DNA of 64,000 nucleotides from Absidia repens (GCA_002105175.1 MCGE01000022.1:310001-374000), one strand, 5' to 3'. Counted from the first letter of the stretch, positions 51,501 to 63,207 are shown. A program made the numbers and translations. Notes: a model not told the origin generated them from the letters alone.

Positions 51501-52124
51501 ACCAATTCGGGAGCAGCATAACAAGGTGAGCCACACGAAGTCGACATTAGATCGTCTCTGGTTGAGGAAAATTGATTGGCAAAACCAAAGTCGGTGATGA
51601 TAATGCTTCGGTGCCTATCCAATAAAAGATTTTCCTAAAATAGAAGACATCATAACAAAAGGTAAGAGGTTGTTGTTGTTGTTGTTATTGTTATTATTGT
51701 TTTCACATCGCGCACTTTTTTTCACTTACCAATTTGAGATCTCTATGGACGATATGTTTTTGATGCATGTAATGCACCCCACTTATCAGCTGGGCAAATA
51801 ATCGACTAGCGTCTTTTTCTTTAAGGTATCGATGAGCAAGGATATATTCGAATAATTCGCCGCCTAAATAAAAACAAATGATCAGTTATTTCATATAAAA
51901 ATGTCGGGAAGATCCCTTCTTATATTACCTGAAGCACATTGTAAGATGATCCCGATATATTTTTCAGTTTCAATGACATCGTATAACTTGACAATATATG
52001 GATGACGGACGGTCTATTTGTAAATATATAAAGAAGTGTGAGTATGAGGATGATGTTGATGATACAAAAAAGAACCGGAGTTTATAAACTGAAATATAAT
52101 GTTGTACACTGCATGTGGAGAAGG

Positions 52125-52161
<37 letters not shown>

Positions 52162-53049
52162 AGGTTGTATGATAATAATATAATGGATATGTATTCTTAC
52201 CCTTAGCACAGAGATTTCCCGTTCCACTTTGGTCATTCTTGTAGAAGAATCAATATTATCCCGTTTGATTAATTTGATGGCCACCTACACAAATTAAAAC
52301 AAATAATATGCTATTAGTATTCCATTTTCATTTTCACAATACATCATGAGCAAATACCACTACTACCACCACCACCACCTACGCTACCAGCTCCCCACCG
52401 CTATTACCTACTTAACACCTCCCTCCCTTTTCTCTCCTATATATAAATAACGTATATTGCTACTTACTTCGTGACCAGATTCAATATGAATACCCAGCTT
52501 GACTTTGCCGAATTCGCCTTCCCCAAGAGTTTGTAATAAGAGATAGGGACCGAAAACGGTGGGTTTTCTTCCAGGAGGAGGATGGTAATGGTAGCGTTGG
52601 TAGTAATATTGCCACCAGGGTTGATCTTGCATTAGTTGTTGTTGTTGTTCTTGTTGTTTCTGTTGATGCCGTAAGACAGTTTTTTGTAATTCAGACGGCA
52701 TGGCGGTAACGCTGTATGCACGTTGTTGATGGTGATGATGATGATGTTGTTGTTGCTGCTGTTGGTGTTGTTCTTGATAGGTAGATGAAGGTCGATAAGC
52801 GTCATTAATATCCATCATCATGATTGGTTGTTGGTCTTGCTGTAAAGAAGGAGGAGTTGAATTATCGGTTGTAATGACATCAGAGGTAGCGGAGGGGACA
52901 AGTGTAGGAGATGGATGACCTGATGTTGGCGAAGATGAAGATAAAGTAGTCGCCATTGATGATGAGCAGTGTGGAGGAGGTGGCGAAAGTAAAGTGGAAG
53001 AAGTAGAAGAAGAAGAAAGATGCGCCAACGGATGAATTGGCACCGTCAT
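48515..53049 (-). CDS. KIN4: Kin4-type serine/threonine kinase with C-terminal KA1-like domain
   Basis: Six exons, ATG 53049 to TAA-type stop 48515, ~1,310 residues. The N-terminal ~150 residues are Ser/Pro/His/Gln-rich. The kinase follows: [53 protein letters not shown], the activation loop [18 protein letters not shown] and [20 protein letters not shown], all close to yeast Kin4/Frk1 and fission yeast Ppk1. A ~600-residue low-complexity linker with several polyQ tracts separates it from LMDWFKKKP and a KA1-like end ([32 protein letters not shown]). Kin4 acts in the spindle position checkpoint in yeast and is activated by phosphorylation of the loop. A role in this aseptate or sparsely septate fungus is inferred only. 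Confidence 0.9.
51035..51125 (-). repeat. PolyQ-encoding CAA/CAG tract in KIN4
   Basis: Mixed CAA/CAG codons encode two adjacent Gln runs separated by Leu-Leu. Shorter runs recur at 49720-49752 and 49793-49811 in the same gene and at 52640-52665 and 52745-52775 in exon 1. Confidence 0.85.
52123..52158. repeat. ~36-base A homopolymer in a KIN4 intron
   Basis: It reads as T on the coding strand, near the middle of an intron between the VEREISVLR exon and the next one. Confidence 0.8.
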
Positions 53050-53516
53050 GCTTTTTTTTTTTTTTTAGAATTTAGGGTGACGAAATGGAATTAAGGGGTA
53101 AATAAAAAAAAAATAAAAAAAAAGTGTGTGTGTGTGTGTATAAACGGGTTTTTCGAGATAATGGATCAAACTAAAGATATAAAAAAAAGGTTTTTGTTTT
53201 GAAACCTTTTAGGGTAAAAATATCAAAAAGATTCAAAACAAATAAGAAGCATATATACAGAGTAAGAGAGAGAGAAAAGAGAGAGAGCAAAGAGAAGGAA
53301 AAATGAAGAGCGAGAAAGACATAGTAAAAAGGAAATCCAAAAACATCGAGGTGACACAAACAATATATGGTTTTTTAAAGTTTATTTAAAAAAGGCGGTA
53401 AGAAACAATGTGAATGGAATTGGGTATGAAAGGGAATAATGATGAGGAATTCTATCTAAAATTGTATGATAAAGGGAATAATCAAATGCCATAATGCTAC
53501 ATGTGGAGCCAATCTA
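53050..53516. other. Spacer between KIN4 and HAD gene
   Basis: A/G-rich and T-rich simple sequence with a (GT)n patch near 53124-53138. No gene seen. Confidence 0.5.
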
Positions 53517-54409
53517 CTAGAGCCAACTACCGACGCCATCGCCAACGCCATCGCCATCGTCTTCTGATAATAAGATGATTTCGTTACCATCCTGATCCAT
53601 CTGATAATCATCGTTGTCATTGTCGTTGTCGTCATCGCTGTTGTCACCATCGTTGTCCATTTCCATAGGTGGTGATTGAGAATAAGAATAGACAAGATGG
53701 CGTAAAGGACTATTTGGTTTTGGGAAATGATGATGAATGATTTCCCGCCACGTCTTCACCCTTTTGATACCATCAAGCCCTTGTTTTTTCTGCTGCTGGT
53801 GACCTGTTGGATCATATAATAATACGTCTACTCCAATATTGGCACAATCTTTACAATTTTCCAATTGGTGATCAATCAATACATCCACCCCTATTTCTTG
53901 GCAAATCGTTGATTTCCGTTTACTAACATAGTTGCGTTGTTCTTCGTTTGTCAACCCAAGATTACAAAAGTATATACTTTCAAAGATTCCTATAAAAATA
54001 AAAAATGAAAACCCTTGAGGTGACACACACACAAAGCTGTCAAGTTTCTTCTGTCTGCTATCTTACCAGGATAATGCTTATCTACAAAGCGTTTTGTTTC
54101 TTCCGCAATAAATTGTTGTCTTGACGTAATGATCACCAAATGGAACCCACGTTTCTTTAACATCTTGAGCGCCTCTAAAGCAAAATCGTTAACGGGTTGG
54201 ATCGTGTCAAACTCGTCGGATTGGTAAAAGTAGCGGATCTTGCTACTGCACTCGTCGTCTTGCCAATACCGTGCCATAGTGGCCAAGTCCGCAGTGCAAG
54301 GGGCGTGATAGCGATTGTGCCAAGTCAACATAGCATCCAGTGTCTGTGACAATGTTTCATCCAGGTTCACTGCAATAGTCTTACGAGGTTCTTTCAAGAT
54401 GGAAGGCAT
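53517..54409 (-). CDS. HAD-superfamily 5'(3')-deoxyribonucleotidase-like protein, nucleophile Asp replaced by Asn
   Basis: Two exons (54409-54067 and 53989-53517) give 271 residues in frame. The fold resembles NT5C-type HAD hydrolases: motif I reads IAVNLDETLSQT, motif II is VIITSRQ, motif III Lys lies in KRKSTICQEIG, and the Asp pair in VDVLIDHQLENCKDC. The protein ends in a ~60-residue acidic tail (DDDNDNDNDD and similar). Motif I in active enzymes is DxD, the first Asp forming the phospho-aspartate. Here the codon is AAC (Asn) at 54376-54378 or close by, so hydrolysis by the usual route is not expected. It may bind nucleotides or act non-catalytically. The rest of the pocket looks kept, which argues against simple decay. 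Confidence 0.8.
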
Positions 54410-55790
54410 GAGGAGGTGGGAAAGGAGGAAGGAGAGATAGAGAAAAGAGATACATATAAATAAATAAAAGAGAGAGAGAGAGAAAAATTCAATCGCCCTA
54501 AAAAACTGGCATTCAAATAAGAAATGCCTTGCAGTTCCCTTTTTTGATCGTAAGGCTTTTCTGCATATAAAAATAGCACCCCCCTTTCTTTCATACACTT
54601 GCCTGTGGACTTCAAAGGACCGAAGAGGGAGGAGGGGGGAGACTTATTACACAGAAGAACATGTTGATGCAGAAAAGCATGGTCCATTATTATGAAGCCA
54701 GCACCAAAAAAAAACAAGCATGGTCGGCAGTTAAAATACTCAGGGGTGAGAACCCTACCAGTGGTTCGTTCTCTGATCATTATCAAATGCAAAAAGGAAA
54801 ACTTTAATCATCAGCTTTTAAACTTGGAATGCAATCGAGACAGATTCGATTTGGGTGATGAGGGCAACTGATCATCACCGTGCTTAAAAAAAGGAAAAAG
54901 GGGACAATATAAATACAATAAACAATCATATTGGCACATGTTTAAATCATTTAGTTAGCGCTGGACATGTTAGACCTAACTTTTTATATCGCAACCAGGT
55001 TTTCCTAGGCTAAAATAGTTTGCACTGGAAACGCTTTGTCCAGTCCATTCACACTCCGCGTGCTTTTTTTTTTCTCTGGAGGCACGCACGGACACCAGTT
55101 GCAGATTATAATTATGGCTTTTGACCCTTTTTTTTTCTAGTAGTGGAAAATACCACCCAGATCAAAAACGTTTTTTTTTTTTTTTGGCCTGATTCAGTTA
55201 TAAAAGCCTTCTCCCCAGAGCGTTTATCCGCATAAACCTTACACATGAATTCTTCGTGGGTCTGAATGCTGTGTGTTCTCTATTTCCACCTATTATTATA
55301 AGAAAATCGAAGACCATATTTTTGTCCCTAAGCCTATATTGGGTCCTTTAGATATGCTATGGATCAATTATGAGGCAGAACAGTCTGTCTTTATAAGATC
55401 AATGTTCAAAAAAAAAAAAAAAAGGGTGCCTATAATCATTTAAGGACATAATTTATTCCCACCTAGTCAACTACAGCCCCACAGCCTGTTTTTGTTTGTG
55501 ATCGAATAAAGGTTTTTTCGAACTGGGACATGTGCTTTAAAAGATCTGCATTCTTTACACGAATGATGCTTGATTAGAATATCTTTTGTTTTTGAATGAA
55601 GCAAACGTGGCATTCAGCGAGCAAAAATCCAACCCAATTATTTATTATTTGGTAGCGAATAATCAGGCTCCACTTTGTACGAATGAGACTACTTTTTTTA
55701 TTTTTTATTTCAATTGAGGTATATAAGGGTAAATATTTCTAAATGGGGGGAGTAAAGAGGAAATTATAATTATTACTATGTGGCATCAGA
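54410..55790. other. Intergenic, no gene seen
   Basis: Spacer with several T/A homopolymers (55166-55183, 55408-55423). Minus-strand ORFs upstream of the HAD gene (54394-54792) extend its frame region but start with no conserved sequence. Confidence 0.5.
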
Positions 55791-55799
55791 GGAAGTACT

Positions 55800-56123
55800 A
55801 TGGCTAATTTACTAGATGTAACGGAAGTGGGAGCAGCCGAATCAGTTGACTCATGTTTGTTGCTAAACTCCCAAAGGGCGACGATGGTATTTTTCAAACG
55901 GGGCCAACAAAAGTTGATTCACCAACTGTTCAACAGTCTAGTCAGTGAAAAAGTGAGAGAACATAATACTACAAGTACGCGTTTATTTTTGAAACTTTGC
56001 CTAAATGAGCCTATGCAAATGGGTATAGACGCACATTCGAGTCCAGTAGACGGAAGAGTTGAGCGTGATGATTCCAAGAGGCAACCAAAGCGGTATTTTT
56101 TTTTCCTAACACAAACGTTTTAA
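55800..56123 (+). CDS. Doubtful small ORF, 107 residues, unknown
   Basis: An ATG-initiated ORF (MANLLDVTEVGAAESVDSC...) of mixed, non-simple composition stands alone in an otherwise empty 2.3 kb, just before repeat copy D. No domain is recognised and no intron is apparent. It might be a real small gene, a first exon, or a remnant of a mobile element. Confidence 0.25.
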   Translation: MANLLDVTEVGAAESVDSCLLLNSQRATMVFFKRGQQKLIHQLFNSLVSEKVREHNTTSTRLFLKLCLNEPMQMGIDAHSSPVDGRVERDDSKRQPKRYFFFLTQTF

Positions 56124-56289
56124 TTCTGTCTATTAAATATATCACTGAATATACACCAATTGAACCAAGTTTCTTGATACCCAACAGGCATTTTTTGTTG
56201 TACACAGCACACGCCTGCTTTATATATATATATTTATACGTATGAAGATCCATTCAAAACGACAAACGAAGTGAAAGAATGTTACAAAG

Positions 56290-56640
56290 TCTAGACATTT
56301 TTTTATTCGGATGTATATATAATTTATGATAACCAATGCTATACTAATCTAGAAGAGATGTACATAACATTAATCTATGATGAAGGCTAATCTAATTGCG
56401 GGTCCAAACCTGGATCCAAAATGAAAGGGTTTCCCCATGATGTTTGTACCGCATTTTTTAAAGTGCCCCTAAATCACATTCTAATACTAATCTAAGATCA
56501 CCAGCAATCCGTGAAAGTCCATGGAGGTGTCATTGAAGTCAATGTTTTTTTAAAAGAAAGAAAAAGAAAAAAAAAGAAAAAAATTCAATAGAAATAGGAA
56601 TCGTGTGGGCGGAATGTGAATTGACCAACCAACTTTTTTT
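56290..56640 (-). repeat. Interspersed repeat, copy D
   Basis: The core is on the minus strand (AAAATGAAAGGGTTTCCCCATG at 56418-56439), then TTTTAAAGTGCCCCTAAATC. An A/G-rich tract corresponds to the pyrimidine tract of other copies, and GTGTGGGCGGAATGTGAA near 56605-56622 corresponds to the CCGCCCACGTGAA end. Confidence 0.6.
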
Positions 56641-56788
56641 TTCCAGTATCACATAAAAACGAAAATCAGGCAAAGAGCCAGAGTATTTATTGATATAAAA
56701 AATAGTAATAATAACACAAAATAGATAATAGATATAGATATATACAATACATAAAATAAAAATAAAATAATAATAGTAAACTAACTAC

Positions 56789-57975
56789 CTAAACCTGAGA
56801 AGCCGGCTTCTCCTTAGGAAGGTGGTCATTATCAAAGGTGGTGGCAGCGATATCCTTCTTTTCATCAGTAACGGATGGGCTGGTGGTACCGGTGCCGTCA
56901 TCATAGTGACAATCGACTTTACTGTGGTTGACATCACCAAAGAGTTCATCAATTTCTTCGAGGCTTTTTCCTTTGGTTTCGACAAAGAAGAAGTAGACAA
57001 TAAAGAAGGCAATGACATTAAAGGCGGCATAAAATATATAGGTACCAAAGCCAATGGATTCGAGCATATGTGGGGTCCAAAGTCCAATACAAAAGTTGCT
57101 GAGCCAGTTGGAACCAACCGCAAGACTCATACCTTTGGCACGCGAACGCAAGGGGAAGATTTCAGCCACGTATAGCCAATCGGTACAAGCCCAAGAGATA
57201 CCAAATGTACACACATAAATCATGGTAAAGGCAATCACCAAAATCGCCGACGTTTCACCGAGCGTCACCTTGTTGAAGACACCCATGATCACCAACCAGA
57301 AGATCATACAAATACTACCAGTCATGAAAAGAGGGCGACGACCAACACGATCCACTAATAAAGTCGCCACAATTGCACCACCGAAATACACAAGCGCCGT
57401 GAATCCACTAAACAAGATAGGTTCTCGACCAGGACCAAGCACACGTTCATACATTTTAGGTGCATAATACTATGCGACAAAAAAAAAACGTTTAAACTCA
57501 GCTGTCATACTATCTTTTTTGAGTGGATGGTAGCATAAACTTACGGTAACAATGTTGATCCCTGATAATTGACCCAAGGCTTGAACGGCAATCCCAATCC
57601 ATGAGCGTTTGCGATAGGTAGTGAACATTTCCTTCCAAGTAGGGGTGCCCAACGTACGTTCATAATAAACAGCGGTATGGATTTCGTTGTATTCCGCTTG
57701 CACATCATCATCTTCGGGGTGGCCGTCGTACATGATGGATAAGACCTTGAGCGCTTCTTGTGTTTTATCGTTCCTGACGAGGAATCGTGGCGATTCAGGT
57801 AAAAGGAAAGTACCACTGGCCAAAATGACGGCAAAGACACATTGGAGTAAAAGAGGGAGTCGCCATGACCATTCGCCATCAATGTAGGACGCACCATAAT
57901 CAATGAAACATGACGCAGTGTAACCAAGCATACTAAACAAATAATAAAAATAATAAAAAAAACATCAGGTGAGTA

Positions 57976-58018
<43 letters not shown>

Positions 58019-58652
58019 AAGAGACTTACTTGATCGCCATACCCATTACCGTCACCGTACCTCGCTAATAAAAAATATTACAAAAAATAAAAAGTTAAAC
58101 TTTCAATGTCCGATTTCTGCCATTGGTCATCCCAGAGAACTTACGTTATGAGCCCGAGATAATTCAGCAGTATAGACAGGTAAGACCGTTGACAAGAAAC
58201 CAATGCCAAATCCACTAAACAAACGACCGATCATGAGCATGGCCATATGGACAGCCGCTGTTTGCAAAATACCGCCGACAATAAACACAATAGCGCCGCT
58301 GAAAATCGTCCATCGTCGTCCAAATTGATCCATCACCCAACTGGCAGGATAACTGGACACCCAAGCACCCAATAGGAACACACTGACCACCATCCCTTGA
58401 ATAGTTTCATTTGGATGATCGAATAAAGCAAGCCAGTTTTCGTTGACAAGAATGCCAGATAACACACCTTGATCATCTATAGATATATAGATATATTGAA
58501 AAAAAAAAAAGAGAAATGAGAAAAAAAAATAAGATTTGAAAAGAGAGGGAGTAGGAGAGGGTTCAATTAAACTTACACCCAAATAAGAATTGACCAATGG
58601 ATGCAAAGCAGGCAACACAATATAAAAACAAATTACCACGAAATAGAGCCAT
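56789..58652 (-). CDS. MFS sugar transporter (SP family)
   Basis: Five exons from ATG 58652 to TAG 56789, about 530 residues with twelve membrane segments. Motifs of sugar porters: FGYDQGVLSGI (restored across an intron), DQFGRRWTIF, GRLFSGFGIG, PESPRFL, GQLSGINIVTYYAP, VDRVGRRPLF and FFVETKGKSLEEIDELF. The canonical PETKG has V for P and the PxYxxEIAP motif reads PVYTAELSR, both mild departures. It should import a hexose or similar sugar by proton symport across the plasma membrane; the substrate cannot be told. The C-terminal ~60 residues are an acidic cytosolic tail. One intron has a ~38-base homopolymer (57979-58017). Confidence 0.92.
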
Positions 58653-59634
58653 GGGTTTAAATAAAGAGAAGAAAAAGTGGTATAAAAGAGAGAATAAAAG
58701 TGACAAAAAAAAAATGAAAATCTGGGGAAAAAGGAACAAGAATAAGGTCAGGTATTTATACACAAAAAAACATTCTCTTTTTTTTTTTTTTTTTTTTACC
58801 CCACATCCTCCCGTCGTATTTGATCTCCGCCTTACTTACCTTTTTTATGAATCACCAAGTCGCATAAAGGAGTCAACTTTCAAGAATAGAAAGTAAAAAA
58901 AATAAGGGAAAGAAAGAAATGTGGAGGAGGGGCAAAACAAAACAATGGGGTAAGAGAAAAAGAGATTTATGACGTTTGGACAAAAAAAAAAGTGTGGGTT
59001 GGAATTAATCACCAAATCGGGCGCTACCTTCCATATAAAGTGGTTAGTTAGAAAAGAAACCTAACCTTTTAGCGGAAACAGGACGGGAATTGAAATCTCA
59101 ACTCTTACACACACCCACACTCCCAAACTGTGGATCCCCCCCCTTTCCGGTTCCGCTAAACGCCATAAACAGTAACTGCAAGAAGGCCTTGCTTCTCAAA
59201 ACAGTGTTTCCACGGTTTTTGTTTTTTTTTTTTTTTGACTTCAAACAAAAAAAAAAAAATCGGATGTCGGGTATTTACAATTTTGGATGTCGGAAATTTC
59301 CCCCCTTTGCCTTGCCGCGTTTTTTTTTTTTTGTATTGATCTTTGCTTAGATGGTTCGTCAAAAGGGAGGTAAATTCAAAGGCAATTGTGGCAAATTCAA
59401 GGGGGCAGAGGTCAATGGTGTACATCGAAGAAAATATGTTCAACTTAATGCAAATTGGTTTCATTTTGTAAATGGGCTGTATAAGATCCTCATATTTATC
59501 AGATCATATGTAGCACTACAATCACTTTATCATTTATAACAAATGCAGCCATTTTTTCCCGCCCTTGAGACGAAAACTTAGTAATTTGTATCATAAAACT
59601 ATCAGTATTTTATTTGACAAAAAACAACAACAAT
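58653..59634. other. Upstream region of the sugar transporter; no other gene seen
   Basis: T and A homopolymers, purine-rich tracts. A 62-codon plus-strand ORF (59351-59539) includes a short internal duplication (GKFKG twice) but nothing recognisable. Confidence 0.45.
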
Positions 59635-59756
59635 ATGTATTTCAATCACTCAATGTCATTTCCAGCGTATGATCTCAACCCTAACTACAATAGGAATCAG
59701 AATTCATCTACATCGTCGTTTGCTTCATTCCCAGAGAATCCAGTCCTTGCATCATC
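59635..59756 (+). other. Orphan first-exon-like ORF with donor site
   Basis: ATG at 59635 opens 40 codons of protein-like composition (MYFNHSMSFPAYDLNPNY, then Asn/Ser-rich, FASFPENPVLAS), preceded by a clean AACAACAACAAT leader and ended by a strong donor C|GTAAGT at 59757. Without splicing it stops at 59758. No matching second exon is visible in the next 600 bases. It may be the 5' remnant of a truncated gene or a start with a distant next exon. Confidence 0.35.
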
Positions 59757-59760
59757 GTAA

Positions 59761-60820
59761 GTTCCGAGATCCCGCCTTTTTTCCAAGTGGATAGTAGATT
59801 TTGTGATTTAATTATGAGCCTACGATGCATGTTACTGGATATATGTTTGATTTGACAATCAAAAAAAAAAAACACCTGTATTGTACAGTACAGTATGTAA
59901 GACAAAAAAAAAAAAGGGATGACATATGCGTCTCTGAAAGGAAATCACTTTGCAACTTCCCCCGCCATGAGAAAAAATAAAAATAAAGAATATGCCCCAT
60001 CATTTATCATCATCAGCATTAATAACAAAAAAAGAGTTTCAATACGCATAAAAGTAAATCCACACACACACACATAAGTTTTATTTGATGCGTACAAGTC
60101 CAATCAGATAAAGCTTATTCGGTGCTATACTAAACTAAAAAACGAAATTGTCACTCCTCCGCCCCCGTCTTCCACCCCCCCATGATCCCTATTGTCCTTT
60201 TTGTGTATCCTATTATATAAGAAATAAACAGATCAAAAAAAGTCGTTGGTTTGAATGTTCATGATTCACAGCGAAATTCATATGCATTTGTTACCTTTTG
60301 ATCGTGTGGAATGTCACTTGCGTTACAACCGGAGGTTGGTTGGTTGGTGATGGGGCTCCCGCCCGGGGTTTGACTGACTGATTGACCGACGATGTATAAA
60401 TTACATATGTTTGAGTCATCATCTACCTTTGAATATATCGATGTTCATTTCCTATCATAACAATTTTTGCCTTCCTTCCTATCATGAAATGAAATATACA
60501 TACAATCATATGGTGCGAACAGTTGATGACCTGAATTTCCAAACAAAAATTTTGAAAGCCTCAAGACTTTTTTTTGTTCATTTATTACGTATCTTATGAA
60601 AGTTGATAAAAAAAAAAAAAGCGCCTTTAGGCATTTGAAGTTGGTCGGTCCAGGCTGTAAAAGGGGGAGGGATTGTTCAGGATACATAAAAGGGCAATGA
60701 ACACTCAAGTGGCACAACATAAAGCGGAGATTCGATTACCAACTCTTTTAGAGTTTTTTTTTTTTTGAGCCAGTAAGAACCTGTTTGTTATTTCTTCCTC
60801 TTTTCTTTTTTTTTCTTAAA
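59761..60820. other. Intergenic, no gene seen
   Basis: AT-rich with several A homopolymers and a (CA)n patch near 60061-60074. No coding or RNA pattern found. Confidence 0.5.
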
Positions 60821-60824
60821 AAAA

Positions 60825-61240
60825 ATGAGCAGCTTCCAGAACTATTACACATCTTGAATTAGTGCTAGAATGTGAATCAGGGACATTTTGAAAAATGCAA
60901 TGCAAACATGTGTGGGGAAACCCTTTCATTTTGGTTGCAGGATTTAAACCCTACCATTAGATTAGGCGTTATGTTCCGATGAGTGCAATGGATCCGTCAT
61001 TAGCTTAGTTTAGTGTCCGTTATCATAGCTTTATATCTACATCTGAATAAAACATGTATTGTCTTTTTATCATTAGTATGCCTCTCTCTCTCTCTCTCTC
61101 ATTCGTTTCGTTTGTCCTTCAACAATAGATCCCTTTTTTTATATCCATAATCTCGCTCACTTAGATTTAGCGTTGACCACCCCCCCAAGTTTATGTTTGT
61201 TTCTACTACAATAAAATAAATATCCTTTTTATTTTTAACA
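60825..61240 (+). repeat. Interspersed repeat, copy G
   Basis: Plus-strand core TGTGGGGAAACCCTTTCATT at 60911-60930, preceded by ACATTTTGAAAAATGCAATGC and followed by GGATTTAAACCCTACCATTAG and TACATCTGAATAAAACATGT. A (CT)n microsatellite sits in its distal part at 61081-61100. Confidence 0.65.
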
Positions 61241-61924
61241 ACCAGTGATTCAAAATAATGTTGGCACTAGACCTACTGTACCCTTATATTTTGAGATTGT
61301 ATATAGTATCCCAACTAATCCATCTGTGTGTGTTTTATACGTATTTCATACCTTCATGTTGGAGGAATCATATCGAAGTTCACGTGCTTTTTATTTTTAT
61401 TTTTTATTGATTACAATACAAAAAAATGATCAATACCACACCACACTATAACTATACTCTGCTATATTTATGCTACTAAGGCTACAAGGGTGATCTTTTG
61501 GTCCTAGGCGAAGTTCGAGAAATACGAGGGAGAGGGGGGGGAAGTGCGGGGATTTTACCAGAGGCCACAAGGCACCACAGGCAGTGATTTAGGTCTCACT
61601 ACCCAATGAAAAAATGAAAAAAAAGGTAGACTAACGTGCTAAAAGGCACAAAAAGGCGCTGGCGGACCATTTCAAATTTCATAAAGGGGTCTCAGATTTG
61701 AAGACCATCTGTATATATATTGGAAGATGAAAAATGATGAAATGGAGACGATGAAAGTGCGTTGAGAGTATAAATTGTTTTTGCTCCATATGAGACCGGG
61801 GATTTTACCAGAAATGCTTCTCATGGACACTACAGTACTTTTCGTGTACGTTCGGGGCAAGGACCTAAGACTTTTTCAAATGAATTGAACAGGCACGATG
61901 CGCAATTAAATATATATGTATAAA

Positions 61925-62130
61925 AGAGGTACCCAGTCAGACTTTTCTGAGCCAAGTGCCTTTTTAGGAAATGCGTACATATTGATTACGTTTCCCTGTT
62001 GCCGAGTTTACTGTATTATTTGACTTGTGATATAAATGGCATGCGCATCATATGTATATATTTGGAGGAAGATACTGTATGGTGCTAGGTTTGACTGACG
62101 GACAGTATACATCAAACGTTGATTGTTTAA
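61925..62130 (+). repeat. Hairpin-bearing repeat, copy 1
   Basis: About 200 bases align with 63715-63945 in the same orientation: GCCTTTTTAGGAAA...GATTACG.TTTCC.TG.TGC.GAG and later GGTGCTAGGTTTGACTG...ATACA.... An inverted repeat GGAAATGCGTA/TTACGTTTCC lies at 61967-61995. The pair flanks interspersed repeat copy C. Confidence 0.5.
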
Positions 62131-62389
62131 AAAGAAAAGTTAGTCAAGAAGGTTGCTCCTCTAAAGATTGATACAGCGCAGTTTCAGCAAAAACGTGAAT
62201 CAAGTCAATCATTTCCCACACCTGCAGAAACTGTATCAACTGGGCGTCTAAGTCAGCATGTGTGTCTTGAGCATGAAGTCATAGATAAGCTGGAAAATGG
62301 GGCTCAAAAAAAAAAAAAGCAACTCTATAGCGGCGCCGGCAACTATCCACACAGTACTACTTTAGATTCAGTTTTATTTACGGGAAAAT

Positions 62390-63207
62390 AGGGAATATGG
62401 CTATATATGATAGTATATGAGACCAAGACTGCTATTTAGGGAGGGTATGAAAATACTAAGGTCTTTGTCACAGTGGTGACTTTGAAGGAGCAAGTATTTG
62501 GTTGGATATTAACAAAAACCAGCTATAATACAGTAGTGACATTGTTCACGATCATATGGGTCAGAGAATTGCGATTCTAATTAAAAGATATATTTTATTG
62601 AAGCAGATTGGTTAATACTAAAACTAAAAGCAATGGGTTCATTGTAATAACGAATGTAATGGAAGGATCTATTAGAGGGAGACTAGAATGAGATTTGAAG
62701 AATGAGTGAAACTAATGTTAATGGGACAACTCTAAAAAGGGGACTATTATATTGTACAAGATATGAGAAAGAGTAAAGGGACATTTGAGTATTGAAGGAT
62801 AAAAACGGTCACCGCTAATCAAATAGAGGCCTTGCTACTAAAAGTGGAATCTATAACGCACAAGACATGAAAGAGAGACTAATGAGACATATTTCATTGA
62901 AACAAGTAAGAAGAGGCATATTTTATTCAGATGTAGCTACACACTATGGAAAAACTAACATTCAACTCTGCTAATGAAGACTCAAACAATTCCAACTAAT
63001 GGTGGGTCCTAAATCTTGAATCCAAAATGAAAGGGTTTCCCCATGCATCTTGTAATCCCTGAGCTGAAAAGCTTCTAAACTAGTCCTGACACTAATCTAA
63101 GTCCAACATAAACCCATAGAAGTTGAATGGTGAAGAAAAAAAGAAACGGAAAAATAAAAATCGGGGGTAAATAAATATTTCACGTGTGCGGGATTTTAAA
63201 TCCACCA
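62390..63207 (-). repeat. Interspersed repeat, copy C (long)
   Basis: The reverse complement matches copies A and B: CACGTG at 63181-63186, core ATGAAAGGGTTTCCCCATGC at 63027-63046, CTAAACTAGTCCTGACACTAAT, then ATTTTATTCAGATGTAG, TAATGGAAGGATCTATTAGAG and TATTTTATTGAAGCAG. About 820 bases of similarity can be followed. Confidence 0.75.

Noticed and set aside
59351..59539. 62-codon ORF with GKFKG duplication
   Set aside because: Too short, no splice context and no recognisable family.
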